From Chryseobacterium defluvii (GTDB lineage: Bacteria; Bacteroidota; Bacteroidia; Flavobacteriales; Weeksellaceae): 64,000 nt of DNA. The stretch's first letter is position 1; the number at the start of each line of letters is the position of its first letter. The notes under the pieces were generated by a model, which saw nothing but the letters and a program-made list of their open reading frames with translations, had not been told where the DNA came from and did not search any database. Location: the NCBI RefSeq assembly GCF_014204415.1, contig NZ_JACHLE010000001.1, positions 1,054,001 through 1,118,000 on the forward strand, given 5' to 3'. Both the position numbers and the translations under genes were made by a program. This document shows positions 8,230 to 17,361 of this stretch, one piece after another.

Positions 8230-9594
8230 TTATAGTGCAAAACCTCTCGGGTTAGCTGCTTGTTTTACAAAATCGTTCGCTGAATTATTGGTGTCTTCCA
8301 GAATTTTTCTTTTAGAACCGTTAGGAAGTGTAATCTCTATTTTTGTTTTTCTGATGACCGCCTGTGAATTGAATGAGGCATCACAGGATATAGATGAAGC
8401 ATCCAGAGAAGCACTCAGCATTTTAGGCCTTTGAGAGTTAGGGTTATAATGCTGAAGATCAACTCCGTCAATAATAGCCGTATTCGGGATCTGCTTAAAG
8501 AATCTTGTATTGGAAGAAATAGTCGTAACCGAAGGATCTGAATAATTAGGCAAAGTATCAAAATTATCTGTCCTGAAGATCACAAAGCTGTCTCTTCCAA
8601 GGTTATCCAGAATAAGATCATTGTTTGGGCTCCAATATCCCGGTTTTCCCCAATAAGCAATTTCAATATCTTTTACAGCCGGATTCTGAATATCATATTT
8701 GTAAACCGGCTCCCCGATGGATAAATTGAAGTTTCCTAAATAAGCTTCAAAATCCGCCTGGCTTAAATCTACGGTCAATGATGGATTCTGTACGGTAACG
8801 GGAGCCCCAGTGTTGTCTACTAGCGGCGCTTTGTGGTTTACACCATTCTGAGCAATGATGATACTTTGTCCCGGGAAAATAGGATACTGGGTACCTGTTC
8901 CCGGAATCCTCAATACATAATCTGCATACACATAATCCGTATTGGCGGCACTGCCGATTGTCATTCCGATCGATTTGCTCCAGTCGAACTGCCCGTTAGC
9001 CTGGGAATAATTATTATTAACCGCGGTGTTGGTTTTGCCATAAAGCTGCCCGATATATAAACCGTCTGCATACATCACCTCATTGGAGTTATTGTAAATC
9101 TCAATGAACTGATCTCTGAATGCCGCGCCCTGCGTAGCGTGTGATCCTGCATAATAAACCTGTTTAATCAGAAGGTCTCCTACCCTTGCTCCTTTTAGCT
9201 CAATAAAGGTACTTTGCACGTTTACATTCACCGTTGCATTTTCCTGTACCCCGTTAAAATTCATTTCCGAAACCGTTATAGGGTATCCGAATGTTGTATT
9301 GAATTCATCGGCAAGCATTTTTTTAGTTACCGTCACTTTATAGGTTCCCGGGATTACACTTCCGAAATTGGCAAACCCATTGGCATCGGTAGTCTGTGTA
9401 TAAGTATCTCCTGAATTATTATTCGTTAAAACTACCGTCGCATTTTTTGCATGCAGAGAACCGTAATTGGAGTCGTATTTTACTTCTACTCTGAAAGCGG
9501 TAGGCTGTAATGTATTGTTATCGCTTCCGAAATCATCATCCCTGCAGGAGAAAAGAAGCGTTAAGATGGCCAGAAAACTAAATAATTGTTTCAT
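8230..9594 (-). CDS. DUF4876 domain lipoprotein
   Basis: Surface or periplasmic lipoprotein of 454 aa. The signal peptide ends LLFSC with lipid Cys17. Residues ~32-105 look like a carboxypeptidase-regulatory/Ig-like beta sandwich (TTDANGFANFGSVIPGTYKV). This is followed by a DUF4876 body containing LLIKQVYYAGSHA and FIEIYNNSNEVMYADGL. It starts 26 bp after the TonB receptor gene and ends 6 bp before the barrel gene, so it is probably the receptor's substrate-binding partner, in the way SusD-type lipoproteins cap SusC barrels. It is not a SusD homologue. Substrate unknown. Confidence 0.8.
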   Translation of the reverse strand: MKQLFSFLAILTLLFSCRDDDFGSDNNTLQPTAFRVEVKYDSNYGSLHAKNATVVLTNNNSGDTYTQTTDANGFANFGSVIPGTYKVTVTKKMLADEFNTTFGYPITVSEMNFNGVQENATVNVNVQSTFIELKGARVGDLLIKQVYYAGSHATQGAAFRDQFIEIYNNSNEVMYADGLYIGQLYGKTNTAVNNNYSQANGQFDWSKSIGMTIGSAANTDYVYADYVLRIPGTGTQYPIFPGQSIIIAQNGVNHKAPLVDNTGAPVTVQNPSLTVDLSQADFEAYLGNFNLSIGEPVYKYDIQNPAVKDIEIAYWGKPGYWSPNNDLILDNLGRDSFVIFRTDNFDTLPNYSDPSVTTISSNTRFFKQIPNTAIIDGVDLQHYNPNSQRPKMLSASLDASSISCDASFNSQAVIRKTKIEITLPNGSKRKILEDTNNSANDFVKQAANPRGFAL

Positions 9595-9620
9595 AGTGTT
9601 TATTTTTTATAAAGTAATTT

Positions 9621-12359
9621 TTAAAATTGATATTCTATTTTAGCCCCGAATGAAAGCTGAAGCAAGTCTGCTTTTAACGTATTGATGTAGCTTCCGTTCG
9701 AGTATTTCACCTGGGTCTGTTTAAGGTCCAGGAAATTATTGGCATAGAACGAGAATTTAAATCCGTTCTGAAAATCTTTGGAGATCTTGAGATTGAAGTT
9801 ATGGAAAACCTTATCCAGCTTTTCATTGGTCTCATCCACATTGTTGTCTTTAATGCTGGCAAACTGGGCAGGATCATTGATCTGTTCCTGGGTAAGCGTT
9901 ACTTTTTCCAGATCTCTGTTGATGTAAGCATATAATATCTTCGGATTAAACCTGATCTTATCATCTATAATAAAGTGCTGGGATCTCAGGGAAATCACAA
10001 GGCCAGCTTTTGGAAGGTGATAATTTAAAGTTCCGCCCAGATTTAGCTGTCTGTATTTAGGTTCATAAGATCTGTACAAACCGTAAATTGCACCGTCATT
10101 ATAGTTTTTAGCTTCATAATAGCGATCTGTATGGGAATTGTTCTTTGTTTCCACATAGCTTCCGTTAATGTCTAAACTAATATTTTTCAAAGGAAGCTTA
10201 TTAAGGTTCAACATAAGTTCTAGCCCCTTATCCTCAGATTTCAGACTGTTGACAATCTTATTCTGTATATAGAAATGATCAGTATACCCAATAATATCAT
10301 AAGTAGGTATATTGTTCCCGTTATAGTTGATCTGAAGTTCGGCCATCCCTCTCTTGGCTGCGAAATATTCATTGGTAAAACCGTCATATAGTTTATTGTA
10401 ATAAGCCGTCAATCCCACATTACCAAAAGGGAACCTGTAATCCAGCCCGATCTCGGAACGCATGCTTTTGGATGGTTTTAAACCCTTATTATCTGAATAA
10501 TCTACAAAGGTCTGCACAATCCCCAGGTTATAATACCCGGGAAGACGAACATCTGCCAGAATTTCATCATAATATCTTGGTCCTGTATAGATCATATTCA
10601 TAGACGGAGCTTTGGAAGCAATCCCGAATCCTCCCCTGAATTTGAAATCCTTATAAATCAGGTAGGCATTAATTCTCGGCTGCAATACGGAAGCACCGAA
10701 CTGGTTGTCAAATCTTACCCCCGCATTCAGGTTAAAAACATAGCTTCCGAATTTTTTAAATATATTATCCTCCGCATATACAGAATACTGATATTCAGCT
10801 CTTACATTTTCTCCAAAATTATAAGGCCTGAAAGCTTGTCCTCCGCCTGCTAAAGCAACGATCAGGGTTTCGGGGCTTCCTAACCTTCCTGCCCCTTTAT
10901 TATCACTGCTTCTGAAAGATGTTCCGATCAAAAAGTTATGGACCCAGTTGCTTTTGGTTTTTACATTCTTCTTCAGGTCGGCGGATAAAAACATAGAAAT
11001 AGGTTTTCCTTCCACTTCCTGAACCTGTCTGTAACTGATCGGGGTATAAGCTCCCACATAAACACCTTCGCTGGTGCTTGTTCCTACTACATCACCACCA
11101 TTGTTAACAATTCTTGACTCATAGCTGTTCTGATATCCCTGGGTATAGTTCGCGTTGATATTCAGGTTATCAAAAAACGAGTTTTTAAACCTCCAGTTGA
11201 AACGGTTAGAGATGCGGAAATCCCTTTTTTTATTTTTGGTCACTGTTTCATAGATATCTTCTTCTTCAAAATTAGCATTGTCAAGATTATTGCCGTAATC
11301 TATTGAGAAAGAGTTACTGATATTTTTATTCTTATTATAAATGGTCCACATCAAGCTTGTGGCCACTCTTTGATACCTATTGAACTTGGTTCGTGCATCG
11401 GAATTGGAACTTAGATAATTAAGGTTTACGTTTAAAAAGCCTAATTTCTCATTAAGCTGGAAACCTTTATTGATGTTATATTCCTGCGTTCCTTCTCTTA
11501 AAGCCACATAAGCCCTGTAAGGTGTTTTTCCACTTTTCTGCTGGATATTCACCAACCCCGAAGTCAGGTCCCCATATTTAGCAGACGGAATCCCCTGCAC
11601 CACTTCTACACTTTCAATATTTTCTACAGGAATTTCCCTTAGATCCGCACCAAAATTGGCGTTGGAAAAGTATCCCCCTTCTGCACCGAAACCTAAAAGA
11701 TGAGGTGAAAACAAAGCTCCTTCGTGGTTCAAACTTCTTGAAAATGAAGCATAATTCCCGGTATAGCCCTGCATATTTTCGTTATTGGAGATCGGAATCC
11801 CATCCACAACGATTGCCGTACCAAAAGATTTATTACCAAAGCCCTCATTCCCGTTGGCCGCAATATTGTCTGTAGTTACAGAACGGAAAACAACAGGCTT
11901 AAACTCATTAAGGTCGAGATTTCTTAATTTTTGCCCAGGAATCTGTTCCAGAACTTCATTCAGGGAAAATGCCTGGATGTTTTTCAAAGCTTCTTCTTTG
12001 ATCTCTATCTCAGAGTAGTTCTTCTTTTTGGCAGAAAGCATTATCTCTTTGATACGGATGGAGGCAATCTGCATCTCAACAGTTATTCTGTCTGACGGGA
12101 CAATAGCATAAGTTTTTTTCTCTTCCACCAATCCTGCTCTTGAGAAAATGAGCGTTTCATTAGAATTATAACTGATGTGAAATACACCTGATGGGTCGGT
12201 TACCGTCCAGATCCCGGTATTCTCGATACCTACCCTGACGCCCGAAATTGGCTTCCTGTTATCAGCTTCTACCACAATCCCGGTCAATGACTGCCCACTC
12301 ACGGAAAGGATAACAAACTGAAAAGCAAGAAGGAAAACATTTTTCTTCAACTTTAACAA
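9621..12359 (-). CDS. TonB-dependent outer-membrane receptor
   Basis: Large active-transport receptor of about 912 aa. Order: Sec signal (ending SVSGQ), a carboxypeptidase-like regulatory domain (residues ~24-100, GIVVEADNRKPISGVRVG), a plug domain with VVDGIPISNN and IESVEVVQGIPSAKYGDLTSG, then a 22-strand-type barrel ending in Phe (KIEYQF). No ATG precedes the signal peptide: the frame opens with TTG at 12359, with another TTG at 12350, and an in-frame stop lies upstream. So a non-ATG start is likely. First gene of the operon with the DUF4876 lipoprotein, barrel protein and cytochrome peroxidase. The cargo is not evident; iron, haem or another metal is possible given the peroxidase. Confidence 0.93.
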   Translation of the reverse strand: MLKLKKNVFLLAFQFVILSVSGQSLTGIVVEADNRKPISGVRVGIENTGIWTVTDPSGVFHISYNSNETLIFSRAGLVEEKKTYAIVPSDRITVEMQIASIRIKEIMLSAKKKNYSEIEIKEEALKNIQAFSLNEVLEQIPGQKLRNLDLNEFKPVVFRSVTTDNIAANGNEGFGNKSFGTAIVVDGIPISNNENMQGYTGNYASFSRSLNHEGALFSPHLLGFGAEGGYFSNANFGADLREIPVENIESVEVVQGIPSAKYGDLTSGLVNIQQKSGKTPYRAYVALREGTQEYNINKGFQLNEKLGFLNVNLNYLSSNSDARTKFNRYQRVATSLMWTIYNKNKNISNSFSIDYGNNLDNANFEEEDIYETVTKNKKRDFRISNRFNWRFKNSFFDNLNINANYTQGYQNSYESRIVNNGGDVVGTSTSEGVYVGAYTPISYRQVQEVEGKPISMFLSADLKKNVKTKSNWVHNFLIGTSFRSSDNKGAGRLGSPETLIVALAGGGQAFRPYNFGENVRAEYQYSVYAEDNIFKKFGSYVFNLNAGVRFDNQFGASVLQPRINAYLIYKDFKFRGGFGIASKAPSMNMIYTGPRYYDEILADVRLPGYYNLGIVQTFVDYSDNKGLKPSKSMRSEIGLDYRFPFGNVGLTAYYNKLYDGFTNEYFAAKRGMAELQINYNGNNIPTYDIIGYTDHFYIQNKIVNSLKSEDKGLELMLNLNKLPLKNISLDINGSYVETKNNSHTDRYYEAKNYNDGAIYGLYRSYEPKYRQLNLGGTLNYHLPKAGLVISLRSQHFIIDDKIRFNPKILYAYINRDLEKVTLTQEQINDPAQFASIKDNNVDETNEKLDKVFHNFNLKISKDFQNGFKFSFYANNFLDLKQTQVKYSNGSYINTLKADLLQLSFGAKIEYQF

Positions 12360-12366
12360 TTTTTTG

Positions 12367-12374
12367 CAAAACTA
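12367..12374 (-). promoter_or_regulatory. -7 box of the TonB receptor operon
   Basis: Minus-strand TAGTTTTG matches TAnnTTTG and ends 8 bp before the first TTG start candidate at 12359. The transcript would therefore begin almost at the start codon. Confidence 0.55.
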
Positions 12375-12484
12375 TTTATAATTTTTCTAAATAAAAATAA
12401 AAATGAATGATTTATTATTGATTTTTATCATGAAACTATCAAAAAATAAATTTTTCATAGTTATGGGAAATAAATTACTTTTTA

Positions 12485-12492
12485 TATTTTTG
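12485..12492 (+). promoter_or_regulatory. -7 box of the AT-rich lipoprotein gene
   Basis: TATTTTTG matches TAnnTTTG, 20 bp before the ATG at 12512. Confidence 0.5.
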
Positions 12493-12511
12493 CTCTTAAT
12501 AAAATTTTAAA

Positions 12512-13153
12512 ATGAAAAAAACACTAACTATTATTACAGCTTTATCATTAGTCTCTATTTTAAATTCATGTGATGATGAAAGAATTGTTCCTGAAGAAAT
12601 TTCTTTAGAACAAACTATGCAAACTTCCCACATTGGTAAGCTAGATGATAAACTATCTACAAAAGAAAAGAAAAAGCTATACAAAGTTCTATTTGCTAAT
12701 CCTGAAAAGTTTGGTTTCAAAAAAACTAGTAATGATTTGCGCTTTGACTATTTTAATAGAAAAGGATATGCTGTATATTTACGAACATTACCATATAATA
12801 ATGAAGAAAATATTGTAATTTCTAAAAATAGTTCCCAACAAAAAGCTACTCCCACTAATGGTTATTTTGTATTTTCTTACAATTGTATATGTAGCGGTAT
12901 GGCTAGTTTGGCAGATATTACAAATAATACCGCAGATGATCTTTGCACAGATATAGATGCAGGTATAGTTAATCTGGATGAATTAGGAAGTTCAAATATA
13001 GAAGGCTATGGAATACAGGGCGTACCGCCAAAAACCAATGGACAATGGGTAGCTATAGAAGCTGGATATTTTTTTGGAAATGTTCCTGAATACGATATTA
13101 TTTCGCAAATTGCCGAAGACCTTGTAGATGGATGGATTTCATTAGACTATTAA
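12512..13153 (+). CDS. Hypothetical lipoprotein
   Basis: I do not recognise this 213-aa protein. It opens with a lipoprotein signal (ITALSLVSILNSC, lipid Cys20), so it is probably attached to a membrane. The mature part is rich in Asp, Glu, Asn and Tyr, with a short Cys pair region (YNCICSGM, about residues 126-133) and DLCTDIDAG afterwards. Its codons are visibly more A/T-rich than those of the neighbouring genes, and it is the only plus-strand gene between leftward operons. This could reflect recent acquisition or weak expression. It shares a bidirectional terminator with the DUF4476 gene opposite. Confidence 0.75.
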   Translation: MKKTLTIITALSLVSILNSCDDERIVPEEISLEQTMQTSHIGKLDDKLSTKEKKKLYKVLFANPEKFGFKKTSNDLRFDYFNRKGYAVYLRTLPYNNEENIVISKNSSQQKATPTNGYFVFSYNCICSGMASLADITNNTADDLCTDIDAGIVNLDELGSSNIEGYGIQGVPPKTNGQWVAIEAGYFFGNVPEYDIISQIAEDLVDGWISLDY

Positions 13154-13167
13154 ATATATTATAAAAA

Positions 13168-13200
13168 ATAAAGAGAGACAAAATTGTCTCTCTTTATTTT
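13168..13200. terminator. Bidirectional terminator between convergent genes
   Basis: Fourteen-base arms (ATAAAGAGAGACAA at 13168-13181 and its inverse at 13184-13197) with a two-base loop. A-rich left and T-rich right flanks let it stop transcription from both the lipoprotein gene and the DUF4476 gene. Confidence 0.85.
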
Positions 13201-14097
13201 TTATGATTTTGAAATGTAATCCCTCAATTCTCTTTTATTGCTTTCAAAATCAAATGACTCATAGATCACAAAGAAGTTTTCCCGGTCAACACATTTCTTA
13301 TAAATAGATTTTGCAAGCTGCAGCCTGTTTTTATCAAAATCCAGAGATTCAAGCAGGGTCTTCATCTGCTGTGCTGTAAACATAGTTGCCTGAGACTGCT
13401 GGATAATCATGGCCGTTTTGTCTTTATCAAAACTTGTCGTTCTTTTCAGGCTGTCCATAAAGCGGAAAAAAGAATTATCATTCATCACATTCCCATAGTA
13501 CATTCCGTTTCCCTGATTATTCCAGGTGTTCCCGGAATTTGAGTAGGGGTTATTCCAAACATCATTCCAGTCATTGAAACCGTAGGCCTGATTTCTCACA
13601 GGATAAGTATCTAATAAATATAATCCGTAATCTGAGAAGAAATCCAGCACCATCCTGCTGTTATTTTTTACGGTAAGCCCTGTACGATAGATCAGGTATC
13701 CGTTTTCATAAATAGAGACAGGTACTCTTCCTGAAGGCAGATCAAAGAAACGATATTTTCCGGAAGCATTGCTTACCATCTGATCTCCCACTTCTACCGT
13801 GAAATACCCTTGTTCCGGAATTCTTAAAAAGACTTCAGAATTTCCGTAATTCTGGTTCCATCTGTACCCTGAAGCATTCTGATTCCTGTTAACAGAAATA
13901 TCTGTCCCGCCTCTGGTTTGATTTCTGTATCCGGAATTATTCAAGCCTTCATTTTTTTTACCTGAAGGATCTGCTTTTCTGGTTTGCATTTCAGTTTTTC
14001 CAGCTTCATTTTTCAGAAGCTCACCTGCTTTTCCTGCCTCTTGTGCATAGATTGAAAAACTTAGTAAAAAAACACAAGTAGTAAATATTTTTCTCAT
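13201..14097 (-). CDS. DUF4476 domain secreted protein
   Basis: Exported protein of 298 aa. The Sec signal (residues 1-18) ends SIYAQ. A low-complexity Asn/Gln/Gly-rich linker with repeated NQ and GYRNQ pieces occupies about residues 50-90. It is followed by a small beta domain (EVFLRIPEQGYFTVEVGDQ), a second Asn-rich stretch, and the C-terminal DUF4476 helical repeat domain (about 215-295, MFTAQQMKTLLESLDFDKNR). DUF4476 proteins are common in flavobacteria and uncharacterised. It is monocistronic between two hairpins. Function unknown; location probably periplasm or surface. Confidence 0.85.
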   Translation of the reverse strand: MRKIFTTCVFLLSFSIYAQEAGKAGELLKNEAGKTEMQTRKADPSGKKNEGLNNSGYRNQTRGGTDISVNRNQNASGYRWNQNYGNSEVFLRIPEQGYFTVEVGDQMVSNASGKYRFFDLPSGRVPVSIYENGYLIYRTGLTVKNNSRMVLDFFSDYGLYLLDTYPVRNQAYGFNDWNDVWNNPYSNSGNTWNNQGNGMYYGNVMNDNSFFRFMDSLKRTTSFDKDKTAMIIQQSQATMFTAQQMKTLLESLDFDKNRLQLAKSIYKKCVDRENFFVIYESFDFESNKRELRDYISKS

Positions 14098-14230
14098 AAT
14101 GACTTGTTTTATACTAAATCATTGTTCTATTTCTATGCCAAAAAATGATATTTTTAAATAAAATAAATTATTATATAAATCCTTTTAACCTTTACCAAAT
14201 TATCTTATCAAAGTGAAAATTCAAAATAAA

Positions 14231-14260
14231 AAGAGAGACAAAGTTTATTCTGTCTCTCTT
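14231..14260 (-). terminator. Terminator of the lipoamide dehydrogenase gene
   Basis: AAGAGAGACA (14231-14240), a ten-base loop, and TGTCTCTCTT (14251-14260), with an A-run on the left giving the minus-strand T tail. It lies 41 bp past the lpd stop. The arms share the AAGAGAGACA core with the hairpin at 13168-13200. Confidence 0.8.
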
Positions 14261-14300
14261 AATTTTTCAATATTTAATTTCTTAAATCTTTCAATACATA

Positions 14301-15704
14301 TTACATATGAATTGGTCTTTTCGCCGTAGCATCCAATGCAGCTTCTTTAATGGCTTCCGCATATGTCGGGTGAGCGTGGGAACTTCTTGCAATATCCTCT
14401 GCACTTGCACGGAATTCCATAGCAATTACACCTTCTGCTATTAAGTCTGCTGCTCTTGCGCCTACAATGTGCATCCCCAGAACTTCGTCAGTCTTCTCAT
14501 CTGCAATGATTTTAACTAATCCGTCAACATCGCCACTTGCGCGGCTTCTTCCCAAAGCTCTCATCGGGAAAGACCCTACTTTGTAAGCTACTCCTTCTTC
14601 TTTCAGCTGTTCTTCAGTTTTACCTACTCCGGCAACTTCAGGCCACGTATATACTACACCAGGAATTAGGTTATAATTGATGTGAGGTTTTTGTCCTGCT
14701 AAAGTCTCTGCAACAAATACTCCTTCTTCTTCAGCTTTGTGTGCTAACATTGCTCCTTTGATCACATCTCCAATTGCATAAATATTGGCTACATTGGTCT
14801 GTAAATGATCATTTACCTTTACTCTTCCTCTTTCGTCAAGCTCTACCCCTGCTTTTTCAAGGGCAAGACCATCTGTATAAGGCTTTCTTCCTACTGAAAC
14901 CAGGCAGTAATCTCCTTCTACCACTACTTCTTCCCCTTTTTTATCTTTAGCGGTGATCTTTACAGTATCTCCGTTTCTTTCAACAGCAGAAACTGCCGTG
15001 GAAAGCATAAATTTCATTCCCTGCTTCTTAAGAACTTTCGTTAATTCTTTGCTTAATGCACCATCCATTCCCGGAATGATCTTATCCATAAATTCAACAA
15101 CGGTTACTTGGGCGCCTAATCTCAGGTAAACAGAACCCAGTTCAAGCCCGATAACTCCGCCCCCGATCACTACCAAGTGCTTAGGGATCTCTTTTAGGTT
15201 TAAAGCTTCCGTAGAAGTGATCACTCTTTCTTTATCAAGGGTGATGAAAGGCAGTGAAGAAGGTTTAGAACCTGTTGCGATAATGGTATATTTAGATTCA
15301 ATTGTTTCTGATGCACCGTCATTTTTAGTGACCTTGATCTGGGTAGCAGATTCAAAACTGCCTATTCCTTCAAAAACAGTGATCTGGTTTTTGTTCATCA
15401 GATAACTGATCCCGTCTGTATTCTGCTTGATCACTTCATTTTTACGCTCGATCATTCTTGCAATATCTGCCTGCGGCTCATTGATAATGATCCCGTGACC
15501 TGCAAAATTATGTTTTGCATTTTCAAAATGCTCTGAGCTGTCTAAAAGGGCTTTGGAAGGAATACATCCAACGTTAAGACAGGTTCCGCCTAATGTTGAA
15601 TATTTTTCAATAATTGCTGTTTTGAAGCCTAATTGTGCCGCACGGATTGCAGCAACATAACCACCGGGACCGGAACCTATTACGGTAACATCGAATTGAC
15701 TCAT
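14301..15704 (-). CDS. lpdA: Dihydrolipoyl dehydrogenase (E3)
   Basis: FAD flavoenzyme that reoxidises dihydrolipoamide with NAD+ in the pyruvate, 2-oxoglutarate and branched-chain dehydrogenase complexes and the glycine cleavage system. It is 467 aa, the usual length. Visible are the FAD Rossmann motif GSGPGG (residues 10-15), the redox disulfide C42/C47 in GGTCLNVGCIPSK, a second nucleotide fold (VVIGGGVIGLELGS), and the C-terminal catalytic HAHPTYAE with His445 and Glu450. It stands alone, with its own promoter box (15748-15755) and terminator. No E1 or E2 gene is nearby, so it is likely the shared E3. Confidence 0.97.
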   Translation of the reverse strand: MSQFDVTVIGSGPGGYVAAIRAAQLGFKTAIIEKYSTLGGTCLNVGCIPSKALLDSSEHFENAKHNFAGHGIIINEPQADIARMIERKNEVIKQNTDGISYLMNKNQITVFEGIGSFESATQIKVTKNDGASETIESKYTIIATGSKPSSLPFITLDKERVITSTEALNLKEIPKHLVVIGGGVIGLELGSVYLRLGAQVTVVEFMDKIIPGMDGALSKELTKVLKKQGMKFMLSTAVSAVERNGDTVKITAKDKKGEEVVVEGDYCLVSVGRKPYTDGLALEKAGVELDERGRVKVNDHLQTNVANIYAIGDVIKGAMLAHKAEEEGVFVAETLAGQKPHINYNLIPGVVYTWPEVAGVGKTEEQLKEEGVAYKVGSFPMRALGRSRASGDVDGLVKIIADEKTDEVLGMHIVGARAADLIAEGVIAMEFRASAEDIARSSHAHPTYAEAIKEAALDATAKRPIHM

Positions 15705-15747
15705 GCTATTGTATGAATTTGTTTATTATTATCTTTCTTAATGCTCA

Positions 15748-15755
15748 CAAATTTA
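15748..15755 (-). promoter_or_regulatory. -7 box of lpdA
   Basis: Minus-strand TAAATTTG matches TAnnTTTG, about 44 bp before the ATG at 15704. Confidence 0.55.
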
Positions 15756-15941
15756 CTGATAAATTGCCAAGTGCCCAAGTGAGTTTTATCAATTTTAGTT
15801 TGAAGCTGTTTTTAATATAAAGTTTATTTTGGTGAGGTTAAATTTTAAGGAGTACAAGACTAATCAATCCGTCAATTTTAGTAAGCTAAATGTTATTTTA
15901 TAATGCAAATTTATTTGCTTCAATTTATCTTAGACCATTCA

Positions 15942-16062
15942 GATGCTTCGTGAACTACGTTCGTAGACCTTCAGTTTATGCTCAGCATGACAGCCCGCAA
16001 TAACTCCACATAAAACCATCTGCAATGTCATACTGAACGCAAACTGAAAGTTTACGAAGCAT
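15942..16062. repeat. Large imperfect palindrome of the GTCAT intergenic family
   Basis: The left arm begins ATGCTTCGTGAAC (15942) and runs through CTTCAGTTTATGC to AGCATGACAG near 15992. The right arm runs inversely from TGTCATACTGAACGC (16026) through AAACTGAAAG to ACGAAGCAT at 16062. The transcript could fold into a long interrupted stem. It occupies the 407-bp gap between lpdA and the glycosyltransferase gene, where I see no gene. The motif resembles repeats common between genes in Bacteroidetes. Confidence 0.65.
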
Positions 16063-16111
16063 TTTATGATTATCTCCCAGCCCCAAAGTTCCCGCTTCCT
16101 GCTTCTAACTT

Positions 16112-17209
16112 CTAGCTCCCTGCCTGTTTATTCATTAAATCCAGTAAAACCTTTTCGTATTTATCCAGAATAATATTCTTTGAAAACCTGGACTTAATAG
16201 AGTTCCTGATGGAATCCCTGTCATAAGTCTGGTGCAGGATACTCATTAATTTCTGCGAAAAGTCTTCATGGTTCTCAATATCGAAAACCTCACCATTGAT
16301 GCGGTTCTGGATAATTTCATTAATTCCTCCGGGACAGTTGTTGGCCAGGGAATAGATGCCACAGGCCCCTGCTTCCAGCAGAACATTGGGAAACCCTTCA
16401 TATCTGGAAGAAAGTACAAATAGATCTGCATATTTCAGAAACTGATAGGGATTTTCCTGTCTCCCGTGGAAAACAACATTCTTCAGTCCCAAAAATTCTT
16501 TCATCTGGTGAAGTATTTCCCTATCTTTTCCATCACCTAAAATGTGGAGCAGAATATTTTCATTCTTAAGCCTTGAAAATACTTTCAGTAAATTATCGAA
16601 TCCTTTCCTGGAAGATAAATTCCCTATAGCAACCACATTCTTATAATTATATTTAAAGCTTTCAGGTTTATGAGATATCGCCAGCTTTTCGTCAATAAAA
16701 TCAAAATCCACAGGGTTATTGATTTTGATGATCTTACCGGATCTTATGTTGAAATTCCTCATCAGGTCATTCATCATATCATCACTTTGTGCGATGATCC
16801 TTTGATAGTTATTGTAAAATTTATAGAAAAATTTGATTTCTTTTCTGGTCACATGCTCACTGACCACATTGGTTTCCCGTGCGATAAATTTTGTTTTGGG
16901 AAAAAGCTTTATAAATAAAGACAGGTATGCATTCACTTCGCCATAACCTGAAAATACAATATCCGGCCTTCTCCTGTAAATTTCCGATAAAATGGGTTTT
17001 AACGAGTGCCTGATCCTTTCCGTATTAATATCAATAATCTCTACATCTTTTTTCAAAAAATTAAGATAGCCTCCTTGTTTCCGTAACAGCAAAATTTTAG
17101 GTTCAAACCGATCCCTGGACAGGTGATTTGCAATGGTGGTAATAATTCTTTCTGCACCTCCGGTCTCCAGATCCGGCAGAATAAACATAACAGAAATTTT
17201 CTTCGTCAT
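16112..17209 (-). CDS. Family 4-like glycosyltransferase
   Basis: Cytoplasmic GT-B fold sugar transferase of 365 aa, probably acting on cell-surface polysaccharide or lipid-linked glycans. The N-terminal domain shows LETGGAERIITTIANHLS, the classic acceptor-side motif. The C-terminal domain shows VAIGNLSSRKGFDNLL, FHGRQENPYQFLKYADLFV and SSRYEGFPNVLLEAGACG, the nucleotide-sugar site with the EX7E pair. No other glycan genes adjoin it, so donor and acceptor cannot be inferred. It is flanked by gaps with no clear promoter box. Confidence 0.9.
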   Translation of the reverse strand: MTKKISVMFILPDLETGGAERIITTIANHLSRDRFEPKILLLRKQGGYLNFLKKDVEIIDINTERIRHSLKPILSEIYRRRPDIVFSGYGEVNAYLSLFIKLFPKTKFIARETNVVSEHVTRKEIKFFYKFYNNYQRIIAQSDDMMNDLMRNFNIRSGKIIKINNPVDFDFIDEKLAISHKPESFKYNYKNVVAIGNLSSRKGFDNLLKVFSRLKNENILLHILGDGKDREILHQMKEFLGLKNVVFHGRQENPYQFLKYADLFVLSSRYEGFPNVLLEAGACGIYSLANNCPGGINEIIQNRINGEVFDIENHEDFSQKLMSILHQTYDRDSIRNSIKSRFSKNIILDKYEKVLLDLMNKQAGS

Positions 17210-17361
17210 GATAAAAATGCTAAAATCTAACCTTTAGCAGTCTGAAATTTATTTATTTTCTTCCTTAGTTAAGAACTACTCAATTAAAAGCCTCAAAATT
17301 ATTATTGCTAAGTAACAAATAATAAAAGGTTAAAAGTATAATTTAAATACGTCTTCATATT

